Positions 25,570 through 34,900 of a stretch of DNA of 64,000 nt are shown in pieces. How positions within the stretch are numbered: position 1 is the stretch's first letter; every line of letters begins with the position of its first letter. The notes beneath the pieces are model-generated. The model did no database searches. It worked only from the letters and a program-made list of their open reading frames with translations, and was not told the DNA's origin. Location: assembly GCF_028888695.1 (NCBI RefSeq), contig NZ_PNFF01000002.1:310001-374000 (forward strand), read 5' to 3'. This stretch comes from Bacillus methanolicus. GTDB lineage: Bacteria > Bacillota > Bacilli > Bacillales > Cytobacillaceae. Made by a program: the position numbers and the translations under genes.

Positions 25570-25806
25570 TTATTGGAAAATGAGAGGAAGCTGCTGGGAC
25601 CATAATAAGTAATCTAGAAAAAAGTTGCTGACTGCAGATCCTAACGCAATCGATAAGATTATGTACAACACTCTTGCCTGAAAAACATGATTCGCACGAA
25701 GAAGTTTTTCAAATTGCAGTGATTGCAATGCCCACCAGGCAAGAGCGATAAAAACTAAGTGTGAGAGAATACTGACTAAAGCCTGGTGTCCAAATCCTGA
25801 AATCAT
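25570..25806 (-). CDS. ywzB: DUF1146 membrane protein YwzB
   Basis: A 78-residue membrane protein with two hydrophobic helices (residues ~8-29 and ~44-65). It resembles YwzB (DUF1146), encoded at the same place in B. subtilis between the atp region and ywmB. Function unknown. AAGGAGGTCAAGG precedes the ATG. Its position first in the ywzB-ywmB-murAA direction suggests it may lead that transcript, though 220 bases separate it from ywmB. Confidence 0.8.
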   Translation of the reverse strand: MISGFGHQALVSILSHLVFIALAWWALQSLQFEKLLRANHVFQARVLYIILSIALGSAVSNFFLDYLLWSQQLPLIFQ

Positions 25807-25938
25807 GGCCTTGACCTCCTTATTACTGGCACCATCTACATTTTAGCACTGCCTGCTTTGTCAGCAAAGCAGCATGCTTAACATTTGACGTACGGCTGAG
25901 GAAAATTGTTACAGAATTGTGATATAAGGGTCTGATAT

Positions 25939-26112
25939 GGGGGTCTGTCCTGCTCTGCGTTAATGCGTTAATGTGTTGAGGGTCTGGCCCGCACTACGCT
26001 AATGCGTTAAAGCATTGAGGGTCTGGCCCGCACCGCGTTAATGCGTTAAAGCATTGAGGGTCTGGCCCGCACTGCGTTAATGCGTTAAAGTGTTCAGGCG
26101 GCCGGCCCCCCA
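25939..26112. repeat. REP-like two-palindrome repeat, four to five units
   Basis: GGGTCTGKCCYGC alternates with GCGTTAATGCGTTAAAG at about 40-base spacing; the last unit has GGCCGGCCCCCC. A GGGAGGGATTCCCTCCC hairpin at about 26125-26141 may be the nuo terminator but lacks a clean T-run. This fills the 410-base gap between nuoN and ywzB. Confidence 0.8.
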
Positions 26113-26220
26113 TAAATTAATAAGGGGAGGGATTCCCTCCCGGTTTGTTTATATATAACCCCTTTGTTCCTATGGCTTTAAGAGGTTCCCCCAAACCTTT
26201 TAAAGCCTGACTTAAACGTT

Positions 26221-27729
26221 TTATTGAAATAGATCTGTAAAATCAAAGTTTGTGTGCAAGAAGTCGAGCGCCAGGTTTGGCATGATACCGAATAAAATCG
26301 TTGCAACTGCACAAACCCCGATGACAACGCCAATTCCTGCCTGCATCATTACTTTCTCCCCATGTTCTGCCGGACGGAAAAACATTTGAGTCATAATGCC
26401 AAAGTAATAATAGTAAGAAACAATTGTTGTGGCAATCATGACAGACGCCAGAACGTAATGGGCCGGAGTTGTAATCAGTGCCCCCATAAAAATATTCAGC
26501 TTACCGATAAAACCGGCAGTTCCCGGAATTCCGGCTAATGAAAGGATGAAGATCGCCATGGCCACAGCTAAGACCGGAGACCGGCGGTACAATCCGGAAA
26601 AGTGGCTAATATCTTCTGAATCTGCTTTTTCCGTCAGCAATTGAATAACAGCAAACGCGCCCATATTCATAAACAGATAAGCCAGTAAATAAAACCACAA
26701 TGTCTCAAAGAGTGTTGAAACTGTCGTTACAGCAACTAAAAGATAACCCGCATGCGCGATACTCGAATAGGCAAATAACCGCTTTACATTCCGCTGCCTT
26801 AAGGCGATTACGTTACCGATGATCATAGTGGCGCCGGCAAGAAAAGCCATATAATCCTGAACCTTGATAAGGAGCGGATCAGACATCGGTCCACCATCTG
26901 CAGGTATACTTAAGAAAATCACAAGCAGAACCCGTACCAAAAGAACGAACCCTGCTGTTTTTGAGACAACTCCCAAGAACGCCGTAACTGGCGTTGGAGC
27001 TCCCTCGTATACATCCGGAGCCCACATATGGAACGGGGCGGAGGCCAGCTTAAACGACAAACCGATAAAAATCATAAAGAATGCTAATCCTAATAAATAA
27101 ATATGCTGTTCATCCAAGTTTCTTGTTAAATAGGTGCTCATTGCCTTTAAGTTTGTTGTTCCCGTCAACCCGTAAACATAGCTCATCCCAAATAACGTAA
27201 CAGCCGTTGAAATACCACCATTGATTACGTATTTCATAGCCGATTCATTTGAACGCAAGTGTTTTTTTCTCATTCCGGCTAAAATATAGGAAGAGATCGA
27301 TAACAGCTCAAGACCTGTAAAAAGGGTAATCAGATCGCCGCTTGACGCCATCATCATCGCGCCCAGCAAAGCTGCTAAAAATAAGTAGTAGAACTCTCCC
27401 TTATAATCTATTCCTTCCTTCGGTTCATAGTTTACCGCCAGGAACAGAACTAGACCGGCGCCAATTAACAGCAGTAATTTAAACGCTTTTGAAAAAGAAT
27501 CAAGACGAAATGTGTCATACAAAATCGAAGCGGCATGATGGTCAATGAGCAGTGCAAGTGAGACGGCCGCACCGATTACACCCGCTATTCCGATCCATCC
27601 TATTACTTTCCGGTCCGCTTGTTTCGGCATAAATAAATCGAGAAGGGAGGTAAGTATAATCACACCAAGGATGATGAACTCAGGCCCCATGATTTCCCAT
27701 TCCAAAGATAAAAATGTTTTAAAATCCAT
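26221..27729 (-). CDS. nuoN: NADH-quinone oxidoreductase subunit N
   Basis: A 502-residue antiporter-like membrane subunit of complex I with about 14 transmembrane helices. The conserved Lys/His region is visible in LASAPFHMWAPDVYEGAPTP (near 235) and RQRNVKRLFAYSSIAHAGY (near 310). It is one of three proton-pumping subunits (N, M, L). It is last in the operon, six bases after nuoM. The N-terminal start MDFKTFLSLEWEIMGPE fits Bacillus homologs. Confidence 0.95.
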   Translation of the reverse strand: MDFKTFLSLEWEIMGPEFIILGVIILTSLLDLFMPKQADRKVIGWIGIAGVIGAAVSLALLIDHHAASILYDTFRLDSFSKAFKLLLLIGAGLVLFLAVNYEPKEGIDYKGEFYYLFLAALLGAMMMASSGDLITLFTGLELLSISSYILAGMRKKHLRSNESAMKYVINGGISTAVTLFGMSYVYGLTGTTNLKAMSTYLTRNLDEQHIYLLGLAFFMIFIGLSFKLASAPFHMWAPDVYEGAPTPVTAFLGVVSKTAGFVLLVRVLLVIFLSIPADGGPMSDPLLIKVQDYMAFLAGATMIIGNVIALRQRNVKRLFAYSSIAHAGYLLVAVTTVSTLFETLWFYLLAYLFMNMGAFAVIQLLTEKADSEDISHFSGLYRRSPVLAVAMAIFILSLAGIPGTAGFIGKLNIFMGALITTPAHYVLASVMIATTIVSYYYYFGIMTQMFFRPAEHGEKVMMQAGIGVVIGVCAVATILFGIMPNLALDFLHTNFDFTDLFQ

Positions 27730-27735
27730 CCTTCA

Positions 27736-29250
27736 TCATCCTCCTATCCCTAGCAGAATAGTCTTTAATGTTGTTTCCAGCGGTGCTGTCAATACGGCCG
27801 GATAGACGCCGATTAAGACAATTAACCCCATTAAAGCCAGGACAGGTACAAACTCAACAGCTTGAAGATCCGTCACGCCCGCATAATCCCGCTCTGCTCT
27901 TCCAAATGTGATGCCGAGCACAGCCCTTAACAAGTAAACGGCTGTCATAATAATGCCGATCGCACCAACAGCAGCCAATATAGGCCTTGCCTCAAACAGC
28001 CCGAGGAATGCCATAAACTCACTAACAAATCCCGACATGCCCGGAAGTCCGAGTGATGCCATTGCTCCTGCCAGTAAAAATCCTGCAGCGAGTGGCATCC
28101 CTTTGGCCATTCCGCCAAGATTCGGAATGAAAGAGGTTTGGACCCGCTCATAAAACACTCCAACCAGGAAGAAAAACAATGCGGAAATTAAACCGTGAGA
28201 GACGACCTGGAAAATAGCCCCTTGAATTCCTGCTTCATTTAATGCTCCCAACCCTATTAATACGATGCCCATGTGGGATATAGAAGAATAGGCCAGGACC
28301 ATTTTAAAATCTTTTTGTACTAACGCCAGGAAGGCGCCATAAAGCAAATTCACGACTCCCAGTACAGCAATCAGACCTGCTGACTTTGAAAATTCTTCCG
28401 GAAAAATTCCCATCCCGAAGCGAATCAAACCGAAGGCCCCGATTTTCAACAAGATTCCGGAGTGAAGCATCACAATGGGTGGCGGAGCCTCAACGTGAAC
28501 ACGAAGCATCCAGCTGTGAAGCGGAAAAATCGGAAGCTTTACGCCAAATGCAATCAACAATGCAGCCAAAAGGCCAAAGCGGACCGATTCTGAAATAGGC
28601 AGAAGCGTCTCTCTTCCATCCGCACTCAGAAGCTCCGTTAACTGCGCGATGTTTGATGTTCCTGTCCGGGAGAATAATACCATGATGACGATCAAGAGGA
28701 CTGCAGAGCCTAAACCGTTATAAATTAAGAAACTGAATGCCGCCTTTTCTTTTTCAAAATATCCCCATTTTCCGACTAAAAAGAATGTTGAAATTAACGT
28801 GATTTCAAAAAAGATAAAGAACAAGATCAAGTTTTCCGCAGCGAAAACACCCAGCATTCCGATCTCGAGCAGCAGAAACAACATATAATAACCTTTCCAT
28901 TCTTTTTTAATATGAATGGAAGCGATCGCTGCAAGAGTCGATAAAACAGCGGTTAAGACGATCATGACTAAAGAAAAACCATCCAGTCCAAGTTCGTAAT
29001 CAATCGTAAATAGATTTGGATCACCAAAGTTTCCAAACTTGATCCAGCGGACATGTTCTGCATAATCGGACAAATCCATACCTGCTCTGTATTGGAAATA
29101 AATAATCAGCGATAAGATGAACGCCGGCAATGTCGCTAAAAATCCGGCTAACTTAATCACCGATTCCCTGGTCTTTGGTACGAACGCCAAAATCAAAATA
29201 CCAAGCAAAGGGGAGAAAACTAAGAATGAAAGAGCGTATGAGAAGTTCAT
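27736..29250 (-). CDS. nuoM: NADH-quinone oxidoreductase subunit M
   Basis: A 504-residue antiporter-like subunit of complex I. Family motifs: VKLPIFPLHSWMLRVHVEAP (near 222) and KMVLAYSSISHMGIVLIGLG (near 295), which hold the membrane-embedded Lys and His used in proton transfer. The ATG overlaps the nuoL stop by one base (TAATG), typical of coupled operon translation. The length is normal. Confidence 0.95.
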   Translation of the reverse strand: MNFSYALSFLVFSPLLGILILAFVPKTRESVIKLAGFLATLPAFILSLIIYFQYRAGMDLSDYAEHVRWIKFGNFGDPNLFTIDYELGLDGFSLVMIVLTAVLSTLAAIASIHIKKEWKGYYMLFLLLEIGMLGVFAAENLILFFIFFEITLISTFFLVGKWGYFEKEKAAFSFLIYNGLGSAVLLIVIMVLFSRTGTSNIAQLTELLSADGRETLLPISESVRFGLLAALLIAFGVKLPIFPLHSWMLRVHVEAPPPIVMLHSGILLKIGAFGLIRFGMGIFPEEFSKSAGLIAVLGVVNLLYGAFLALVQKDFKMVLAYSSISHMGIVLIGLGALNEAGIQGAIFQVVSHGLISALFFFLVGVFYERVQTSFIPNLGGMAKGMPLAAGFLLAGAMASLGLPGMSGFVSEFMAFLGLFEARPILAAVGAIGIIMTAVYLLRAVLGITFGRAERDYAGVTDLQAVEFVPVLALMGLIVLIGVYPAVLTAPLETTLKTILLGIGG

Positions 29251-31100
29251 TATAAGTACCCCCCTGTCAGCGCAAAGATGACCATCAAGACTGCAAGTCC
29301 GAAAATCGCAACCGTACCGTATGTCTGAACTTGACCGTTTTGCTGCTTTGCTCCCGTTTTTCCAAGTCCTTGAACGGCTCCGATCATTCCTTTCATGATT
29401 CCTTCAACAAAGAAAGTCTCAAAAATCTGGAGAAAATTGCTTATTCCTTTTGCAATCTTCACAAATAACAATTGATAAAATTCATCAATATAATATTTGT
29501 TATAAAGTATGTTGTAGGTCATTGATGAACTGCCTGCAAACCAATCCCTTGATAATGTCTTTTTGCCGTAAATCAGCCAGGCAAGAAAGATTCCCAGCAA
29601 GGAAACAACTGTTGCAACAATCATGATCCATGCCGGACCTTCCATATGCCCGTAGTTTCCTTCGGTGAGCCAATCACCTAAAAACGTTCCGAACCAAGGT
29701 GTATTCACATAACCTGCAACAACCGCAAGAATGCCGAGAACAATCATCGGCAATGTCATGACACTTGGGGACTCATGAACCTTGCTTATGTCCGATCGCG
29801 GTTCGCCGGTGAACACCATAAAGAACAGCCTGAACATATAGAAAGCCGTAAAGAAAGCCGCTATAACTGCCAGCCAGAACAGAACAGTGTTTCCGTGCGC
29901 CCAGGCAGCAATCAAAATTTCATCTTTACTGAAAAAACCTGAAAACAGCGGAACGCCGCTGATCGCCAATGCCCCAATCAGGAATAGCGGCCCGGTAAGA
30001 CGCATCTTTTTCCATAAACCGCCCATTTTTTCAATGTCCTGCGTATGGACAGCGTGAATCACACTTCCGGCAGCCAGAAACAGCAATGCTTTGAAAAATG
30101 CATGCGTCATTAAGTGGAAAACTCCTGCAACATAGCCGGCTGATCCAAGGGCCAGCATCATGTAGCCGAGCTGGCTGACCGTTGAATAAGCGAGAACTCT
30201 TTTAATATCTGTTTGAACAAGCCCGATGCTCGCTGCGAAAATGGCGGTAAATGCGCCTACAGCCGCAACCGTCATTAATGCCGTTTCACTTGCGGTAAAG
30301 AGCGGGAACAGCGCAGCAACGAGATAAACCCCGGCTGCAACCATTGTCGCTGCGTGGATGAGCGCGGAAACCGGAGTCGGACCTTCCATCGCATCCGGAA
30401 GCCATGTATGCAAAGGAAACTGACCTGATTTCCCGACCGCTCCTGCAAAAATTAAAATCGCTGTCAACGTAATCATTCCGGCTGAAATCGTTCCTTCGTC
30501 AACTGCACGAAATATTTCATCATATTCAAAGCTGCCAACTTGCCAGAATAGGAGAATCATTCCGATCAAGAGGCCTACATCCCCAATGCGAGTCATAATA
30601 AACGCTTTTTTTGCTGCTTCCTTTGCTTCTTCTTTGTAAAAATAAAACCCGATTAATAAGAAAGAACCGACACCGACCAGTTCCCAAAATATATAGGTTT
30701 GCAGAAGGTTTGGCGATAAAACAAGACCGAGCATTGCAAAGGTGAACAATCCTAAATAAGCATAAAAAACGGAAAGCCGCTCATCGCCATGCATATAACC
30801 TTTTGAGTAAGTATGTACGAGAAAGCTGACGAGCGAAACAATAAACAGCATTAACGCATTTAACTGATTCACTTCAAAACCCGCTGTTAATTGGATATCT
30901 CCTATTGAAAGCCACACAGCTTCCGTTTTGAATGTTGGCGCGGAAAATCGTTCAAACAGCACCAACACGGAATAGACGAACGAAGCAAGTGAAAGCAGAA
31001 TTCCAACGAACGCACTTGCTTCTTTCAGCCGTCTGCCAAATAGAAGAAGGATGACGAACGATAAAAGCGGGAAAAGCGGTATGATCCATGCATTTTCCAT
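29250..31100 (-). CDS. nuoL: NADH-quinone oxidoreductase subunit L
   Basis: A 616-residue complex I subunit, the largest antiporter-like member, with a C-terminal extension including the amphipathic lateral helix. Motifs: KSGQFPLHTWLPDAMEGPTP (near 228) and KRVLAYSTVSQLGYMMLALG (near 305). I start it at the ATG at 31100, the usual start for Bacillus homologs; a GTG nine bases upstream, closer to AAAAGGGGATT, is possible. The annotated frame to 31277 is an artefact of a 270-base spacer after nuoK that carries a 72-base duplication. Confidence 0.94.
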   Translation of the reverse strand: MENAWIIPLFPLLSFVILLLFGRRLKEASAFVGILLSLASFVYSVLVLFERFSAPTFKTEAVWLSIGDIQLTAGFEVNQLNALMLFIVSLVSFLVHTYSKGYMHGDERLSVFYAYLGLFTFAMLGLVLSPNLLQTYIFWELVGVGSFLLIGFYFYKEEAKEAAKKAFIMTRIGDVGLLIGMILLFWQVGSFEYDEIFRAVDEGTISAGMITLTAILIFAGAVGKSGQFPLHTWLPDAMEGPTPVSALIHAATMVAAGVYLVAALFPLFTASETALMTVAAVGAFTAIFAASIGLVQTDIKRVLAYSTVSQLGYMMLALGSAGYVAGVFHLMTHAFFKALLFLAAGSVIHAVHTQDIEKMGGLWKKMRLTGPLFLIGALAISGVPLFSGFFSKDEILIAAWAHGNTVLFWLAVIAAFFTAFYMFRLFFMVFTGEPRSDISKVHESPSVMTLPMIVLGILAVVAGYVNTPWFGTFLGDWLTEGNYGHMEGPAWIMIVATVVSLLGIFLAWLIYGKKTLSRDWFAGSSSMTYNILYNKYYIDEFYQLLFVKIAKGISNFLQIFETFFVEGIMKGMIGAVQGLGKTGAKQQNGQVQTYGTVAIFGLAVLMVIFALTGGYL

Positions 31101-31235
31101 CTCTATCACAATCCCCTTTTTAGAACGCGCCAAGTCCGGTCTTTGGACCATTTCGTCAAGCGCGTTTGATTTAGGCCCGCTTGATCTCGCGGATCTATCA
31201 GACTGCCTTTTTACTAGCTTACATGAGAATAAGCG

Positions 31236-31344
31236 CCAATATGAACCGGAACCTTTGCCAGTCTGTTCTAACAGCAAGAGCTGGAACAGTTTTTACTTGA
31301 TATTTCTCCAATAGAAACCGAAACTATTGCCAGTCTGCTCTAAC
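31236..31344. repeat. 72-base diverged direct repeat between nuoK and nuoL
   Basis: Two ~37-base copies at 31236-31272 and 31308-31344, both containing TTGCCAGTCTGYTCTAAC. A third trace (GGCAGTCTGATAGATC on the minus strand) lies near 31200. This spacer of 273 bases is anomalous in an operon where other genes overlap or nearly touch. Confidence 0.75.
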
Positions 31345-31373
31345 CGACTTCTTTTATTTCGATCTTTATGAGG

Positions 31374-31688
31374 CTAATCCCTCAATTTGTTCATCTCGTC
31401 AATCAGCACTGTTTTGCGGTTTCGGTATAAAGCGAACAGAATGGCTAATCCGACAGCGGCTTCTGCTGCGGCAACGGCCATTGAAAAAAGTGCAAATACT
31501 TGGCCGTTAATGGAAGGAGCGACACCGTACTTACTGAATGCAACTAAATTTATGTTGACTGAATTCAGCATCAGTTCAATCGAAATAAGCACGATGACCA
31601 TATTGCGCTTTGTCAGTGCCCCGTATAACCCGATACTGAATAATATTAACGCGAGGGCCAGGTAGGCTGAAACGGGTACTGAATTCAT
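31374..31688 (-). CDS. nuoK: NADH-quinone oxidoreductase subunit K
   Basis: A 104-residue, three-helix membrane subunit of complex I. Two membrane-buried Glu residues typical of NuoK are visible, in [17 protein letters not shown] (near 37) and [12 protein letters not shown] (near 72). The first four bases overlap the end of nuoJ. The length is normal. Confidence 0.95.
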   Translation of the reverse strand: MNSVPVSAYLALALILFSIGLYGALTKRNMVIVLISIELMLNSVNINLVAFSKYGVAPSINGQVFALFSMAVAAAEAAVGLAILFALYRNRKTVLIDEMNKLRD

Positions 31689-32206
31689 TTCTTATCTGCC
31701 CCCTTTTCATCATCTTTCCTTGCAAGCACGATCGCACCAACAAGAGCAACCAATAATAAAACGGAAATCAATTCAAACGGAATTACATATTTTGAATAAA
31801 GCGCGATCCCGATTTGTTCCGTATTATTTTCGTGAAGCGCCGTGTCCGTCTGTGGAATGTCAAGGTTATAGATTCCGATATAAACCGCAAATGCAAAACC
31901 AACAACACTTATCAATAACAGCAATTTACGCCATCGGCATGACTTTGCTTCACTTTGATCATCATGGCGCGTTAACATGATTCCGAACAACATAATAATC
32001 GTAATCGCTCCGGAATAAATCAGGATCTGTACTGCAGCAATAAATTCAGCTGAGAGAAGCACGTAAATCCCGGCAATGCTAACAAATGTAAAGACAAGCG
32101 CCACTACCATATGGACGACTTTCGAAAGGTTAAGCAAAAGCACGCCGCCGATAATTGCAACTAGCGACAAGGACATAAATGCCAGAAACTCACCTGAGAA
32201 CGTCAT
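31685..32206 (-). CDS. nuoJ: NADH-quinone oxidoreductase subunit J
   Basis: A 173-residue complex I membrane subunit with five hydrophobic helices. The characteristic third helix, [20 protein letters not shown], contains the pi-bulge region involved in coupling quinone reduction to proton pumping. It overlaps nuoI by four bases (ATGA) and nuoK by four. The charged C-terminus ([11 protein letters not shown]) is cytoplasmic. Confidence 0.95.
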   Translation of the reverse strand: MTFSGEFLAFMSLSLVAIIGGVLLLNLSKVVHMVVALVFTFVSIAGIYVLLSAEFIAAVQILIYSGAITIIMLFGIMLTRHDDQSEAKSCRWRKLLLLISVVGFAFAVYIGIYNLDIPQTDTALHENNTEQIGIALYSKYVIPFELISVLLLVALVGAIVLARKDDEKGADKK

Positions 32207-32622
32207 GCTTTATTCTCCTTCCGTACGTTCTCGTCATTTTCATCAAGCCACTCAAGATTTTTAAAAAGTTCATCGCGGCTGTATTCCGCAAGCTCAAAGT
32301 TGTTCGTCATAACGATCGCTTCTGTCGGGCAAACTTCAGTGCATAAATCACAGAGGATGCAAATTTCAAAATTGATATCATACGTATCAATGATTTTTCC
32401 TTTTTTCGTCGGATCCGGATGCTTTTTTCCTGTCAGTTGAATACAATCGGTCGGGCAGATATTTGCGCATTGATTGCAGACGATGCATTTTTCCGGATAA
32501 AACTTTTGAATACCTCGAAACCGGTCCGGAAGAGGCAGCGGTTCGTGCGGATACTCATATGTGACTTTTTCCCGCGTTAAATTTTTCAGGGTATATTTTA
32601 AGCCTTTTGCTAATCCAAGCAT
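32203..32622 (-). CDS. nuoI: NADH-quinone oxidoreductase subunit I (2x4Fe-4S)
   Basis: A 139-residue ferredoxin-like subunit carrying clusters N6a and N6b on the path to quinone. Two motifs are intact: CIVCNQCANICPTDC (near 47) and CILCDLCTEVCPTEA (near 91). The start is the ATG at 32622 with GACAAGGGGTGG upstream. A near-identical copy of this ribosome site and start (LGLVKG) sits 71 bases upstream and opens a 27-codon frame that ends inside nuoI, so nuoI has a duplicated leader. Confidence 0.95.
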   Translation of the reverse strand: MLGLAKGLKYTLKNLTREKVTYEYPHEPLPLPDRFRGIQKFYPEKCIVCNQCANICPTDCIQLTGKKHPDPTKKGKIIDTYDINFEICILCDLCTEVCPTEAIVMTNNFELAEYSRDELFKNLEWLDENDENVRKENKA

Positions 32623-32693
32623 TTTTTCCACCCCTTGTCGGTGACGATGTGAAAGTATTCGCGTTTGCCTGTGCCCTTTACTAATCCAAGCAT
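32610..32693 (-). other. 27-codon leader ORF formed by duplication of the nuoI start
   Basis: ATG at 32693 preceded by GACAAGGGGTGG, identical to the nuoI site. It reads LGLVKGTGK..., then stops at TAG 12 bases past the nuoI ATG, in another frame. If translated it would place terminating ribosomes on the nuoI start. Confidence 0.5.
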
Positions 32694-32732
32694 TTTTTTC
32701 CACCCCTTGTCCGTAATGTGGGAGATCGCTTT

Positions 32733-33731
32733 TTAGAACAATTCTTTTATTAAAGCTGTCAGAAAAATGTTTGCCAATGCGACCGGCAAGAGAACTTTCC
32801 AGCCGAACTCCATCAACTGGTCTGCGCGAATGCGCGGAAATGCAACACGGAACCAGATTAAGACGAAGACGATGAAACTAAATTTAATGGCAAACCAGAC
32901 CGCTCCCGGGATAAAACCAAGAAACGGCAGCGGCAGCCATCCGCCAAGGAACAGAACAGTCGTAAGCGAGGCCATTGCAAATAAATATACATATTCGGCG
33001 AGCATAAAAAACGCCCAGCGGAAACCGGAATATTCAACATGGAACCCCGCGACAAGCTCAGATTCAGCTTCCGGTAGGTCAAAAGGCACCCTGTTCAGCT
33101 CTGCCACTGATGCAATGAAAAATACAATAAACGCAATTGGCTGCAAAACAATAAACCAGCCATCTTTCTGTGCTTCGACAATTTCATTTAAGTTTAAGCT
33201 TCCACTTAAAAGAATGACGCCGAGCACAGACATGACGAGCGGAATTTCATATGAAATCATTTGGGCTGCCGCACGCATTCCTCCGAGAAGCGCATATTTG
33301 TTATTAGAGGCCCATCCTCCGACTACTATGCCGATTGTGCTTAATCCGGAAATCGCAATATAATAAAGAAGCCCTACGCCAATATCGGCAAATTGCAATT
33401 TATCTGTAAACGGAATCGTTGCCAGCACCATAAATGCCGGGGTAAATGCAAGCACCGGTGCAAGAATAAACAATGGTTTATCGGCTAATTTTGGGATCGT
33501 ATCTTCTTTTAATAAAAGCTTTAATACGTCCGCAACCGACTGCAAGAGCCCCCATCGGCCGCCCACTTGGTTCGGACCGTGGCGCAGCTGCATAAATCCC
33601 ATGACTTTTCGTTCTGCTAGTATAGCGTATGTCACGAACCCGAGTACGACTAACATGAGGCCTGCTGCAAGCAAGAAAAAGATTCCAAAATTCTGCAGGC
33701 CGGGACTTGAATTTAGCAGATCTTCAACCAT
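32733..33731 (-). CDS. nuoH: NADH-quinone oxidoreductase subunit H
   Basis: A 332-residue membrane subunit with eight helices that forms much of the quinone cavity. Conserved loops: LAERKVMGFMQLRHGPNQVG (near 40), FDLPEAESELVAGFHVEYSG (near 208) and the C-terminal RIRADQLMEFGWKVLLP. The ATG at 33731 is the ancestral start judged by protein similarity; a duplicated start with its ribosome site lies in frame 66 bases (22 codons) upstream at 33797, overlapping the nuoD stop. Initiation there would give a 354-residue form with VEDLLNSS twice. Confidence 0.94.
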   Translation of the reverse strand: MVEDLLNSSPGLQNFGIFFLLAAGLMLVVLGFVTYAILAERKVMGFMQLRHGPNQVGGRWGLLQSVADVLKLLLKEDTIPKLADKPLFILAPVLAFTPAFMVLATIPFTDKLQFADIGVGLLYYIAISGLSTIGIVVGGWASNNKYALLGGMRAAAQMISYEIPLVMSVLGVILLSGSLNLNEIVEAQKDGWFIVLQPIAFIVFFIASVAELNRVPFDLPEAESELVAGFHVEYSGFRWAFFMLAEYVYLFAMASLTTVLFLGGWLPLPFLGFIPGAVWFAIKFSFIVFVLIWFRVAFPRIRADQLMEFGWKVLLPVALANIFLTALIKELF

Positions 33732-33813
33732 TAACAATTTCAACTCCCTGAGCGATACGGATCGGACCGCACTTGAATTTAGCAAATCTTCAACCATTAA
33801 CCGTCCACCTCCC
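33722..33813. repeat. 66-base in-frame duplication of the nuoH ribosome site and start
   Basis: On the minus strand GGGGAGGTGGACGGTTA-ATG and AGGGAGTTGAAATTGTTA-ATG both lead into GTTGAAGATYTGCTAAAT. The ATGs are at 33797 and 33731, exactly 66 bases apart. Confidence 0.85.
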
Positions 33814-34897
33814 CGAGAACGATATCAATCGCTCCCAGTATCGCAATTAAGTTGGCGATGTTTTCGCCCACTAATAATTTTGGAAGAATTTGAAGATTAT
33901 AAAATGACGGTCTTCGAAACTTTAAACGGTAAGGCTCTTTTTTCCCGTCGCTGGCAATGTAGCAGCCGATTTCCCCGCGCGGAGACTCAATCCGGACATA
34001 GGCTTCCCCTTTTGGAGGTTTGATGATTTTTGGCACTTTCGCCATAATTGCTCCTTCTGATGGGAATTGTTCTACAGCTTGCTCAAGAATTTTTAGGGAT
34101 TCTTCAATTTCGGCGAGCCGGACGTGGTATCTTGCCCATGCGTCTCCCCCGGTTTGGACCGGGACATCAAATTGGAAACGATCATAAATTGAGTATGGCT
34201 CATCTTTGCGAAGATCCCATTTTACGCCGGTGCAGCGAAGGTTTGCACCGCTCAAAGAATAGTTTAACGCGTCTTCCTTCGTGTATTTTCCAACTCCTTT
34301 TACACGGTTCATAAAGATTTCATTTCCTGTTACAAGCTCATGATAGCCTTTCAGCTGTTTTCTCATATAAGGAACAAAATCTTTTACTTTTTCAATCCAG
34401 CCCTCAGGCGCATCCCATTTCACTCCTCCAACGCGCATATAGTTGAAAGTTAAACGGGCGCCTGACAACTCGTTCAGAAGGTTGATGATCATTTCTCGTT
34501 CACGGAAAGCGTAAAGAAATGGACTGACTGCACCAATATCCAAAAGGTATGTTCCCCACCAAACAAGGTGGCTTGCAATCCTTCCAAGTTCCATGGCAAT
34601 AACTCGCAAATACTCTGCACGCTCCGGAATTTCAATGCCCATCATCGTTTCCACTGCGTGACAAATGACATAGTTATTTGTCATCGCAGATAAATAGTCC
34701 ATCCGGTCTGTATAAGGGATGATTTGTGTGTATTGAAGATTTTCAGCCAGTTTTTCCGTACCGCGGTGAAGATAGCCGATGACCGGTTTTGCTTCTGTAA
34801 TGATTTCCCCGTCGATTTTAATTACAAGACGGAATACACCGTGCGTACTCGGATGCTGAGGCCCGACATTAAGCAGCATTTCTTCTGTCCGAATCAT
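33797..34897 (-). CDS. nuoD: NADH-quinone oxidoreductase subunit D
   Basis: A 366-residue peripheral-arm subunit related to the large subunit of NiFe hydrogenases; it forms the quinone site with NuoB. LNVGPQHPSTHGVFRL at the N-terminus carries the quinone-head His, and PRGEIGCYIASDG plus the C-terminal AILGAIDIVLGEVDG are typical. NuoD is separate from NuoC here, unlike the fused form of Escherichia. It ends TAATG with the upstream duplicated nuoH start. Confidence 0.96.
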   Translation of the reverse strand: MIRTEEMLLNVGPQHPSTHGVFRLVIKIDGEIITEAKPVIGYLHRGTEKLAENLQYTQIIPYTDRMDYLSAMTNNYVICHAVETMMGIEIPERAEYLRVIAMELGRIASHLVWWGTYLLDIGAVSPFLYAFREREMIINLLNELSGARLTFNYMRVGGVKWDAPEGWIEKVKDFVPYMRKQLKGYHELVTGNEIFMNRVKGVGKYTKEDALNYSLSGANLRCTGVKWDLRKDEPYSIYDRFQFDVPVQTGGDAWARYHVRLAEIEESLKILEQAVEQFPSEGAIMAKVPKIIKPPKGEAYVRIESPRGEIGCYIASDGKKEPYRLKFRRPSFYNLQILPKLLVGENIANLIAILGAIDIVLGEVDG

Positions 34898-34900
34898 TGG

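Noticed and set aside
31101-31277. 59-residue N-terminal extension of NuoL
   Set aside because: It is Arg/Ser-rich, lacks similarity to known NuoL and consists of the repeat-bearing spacer.
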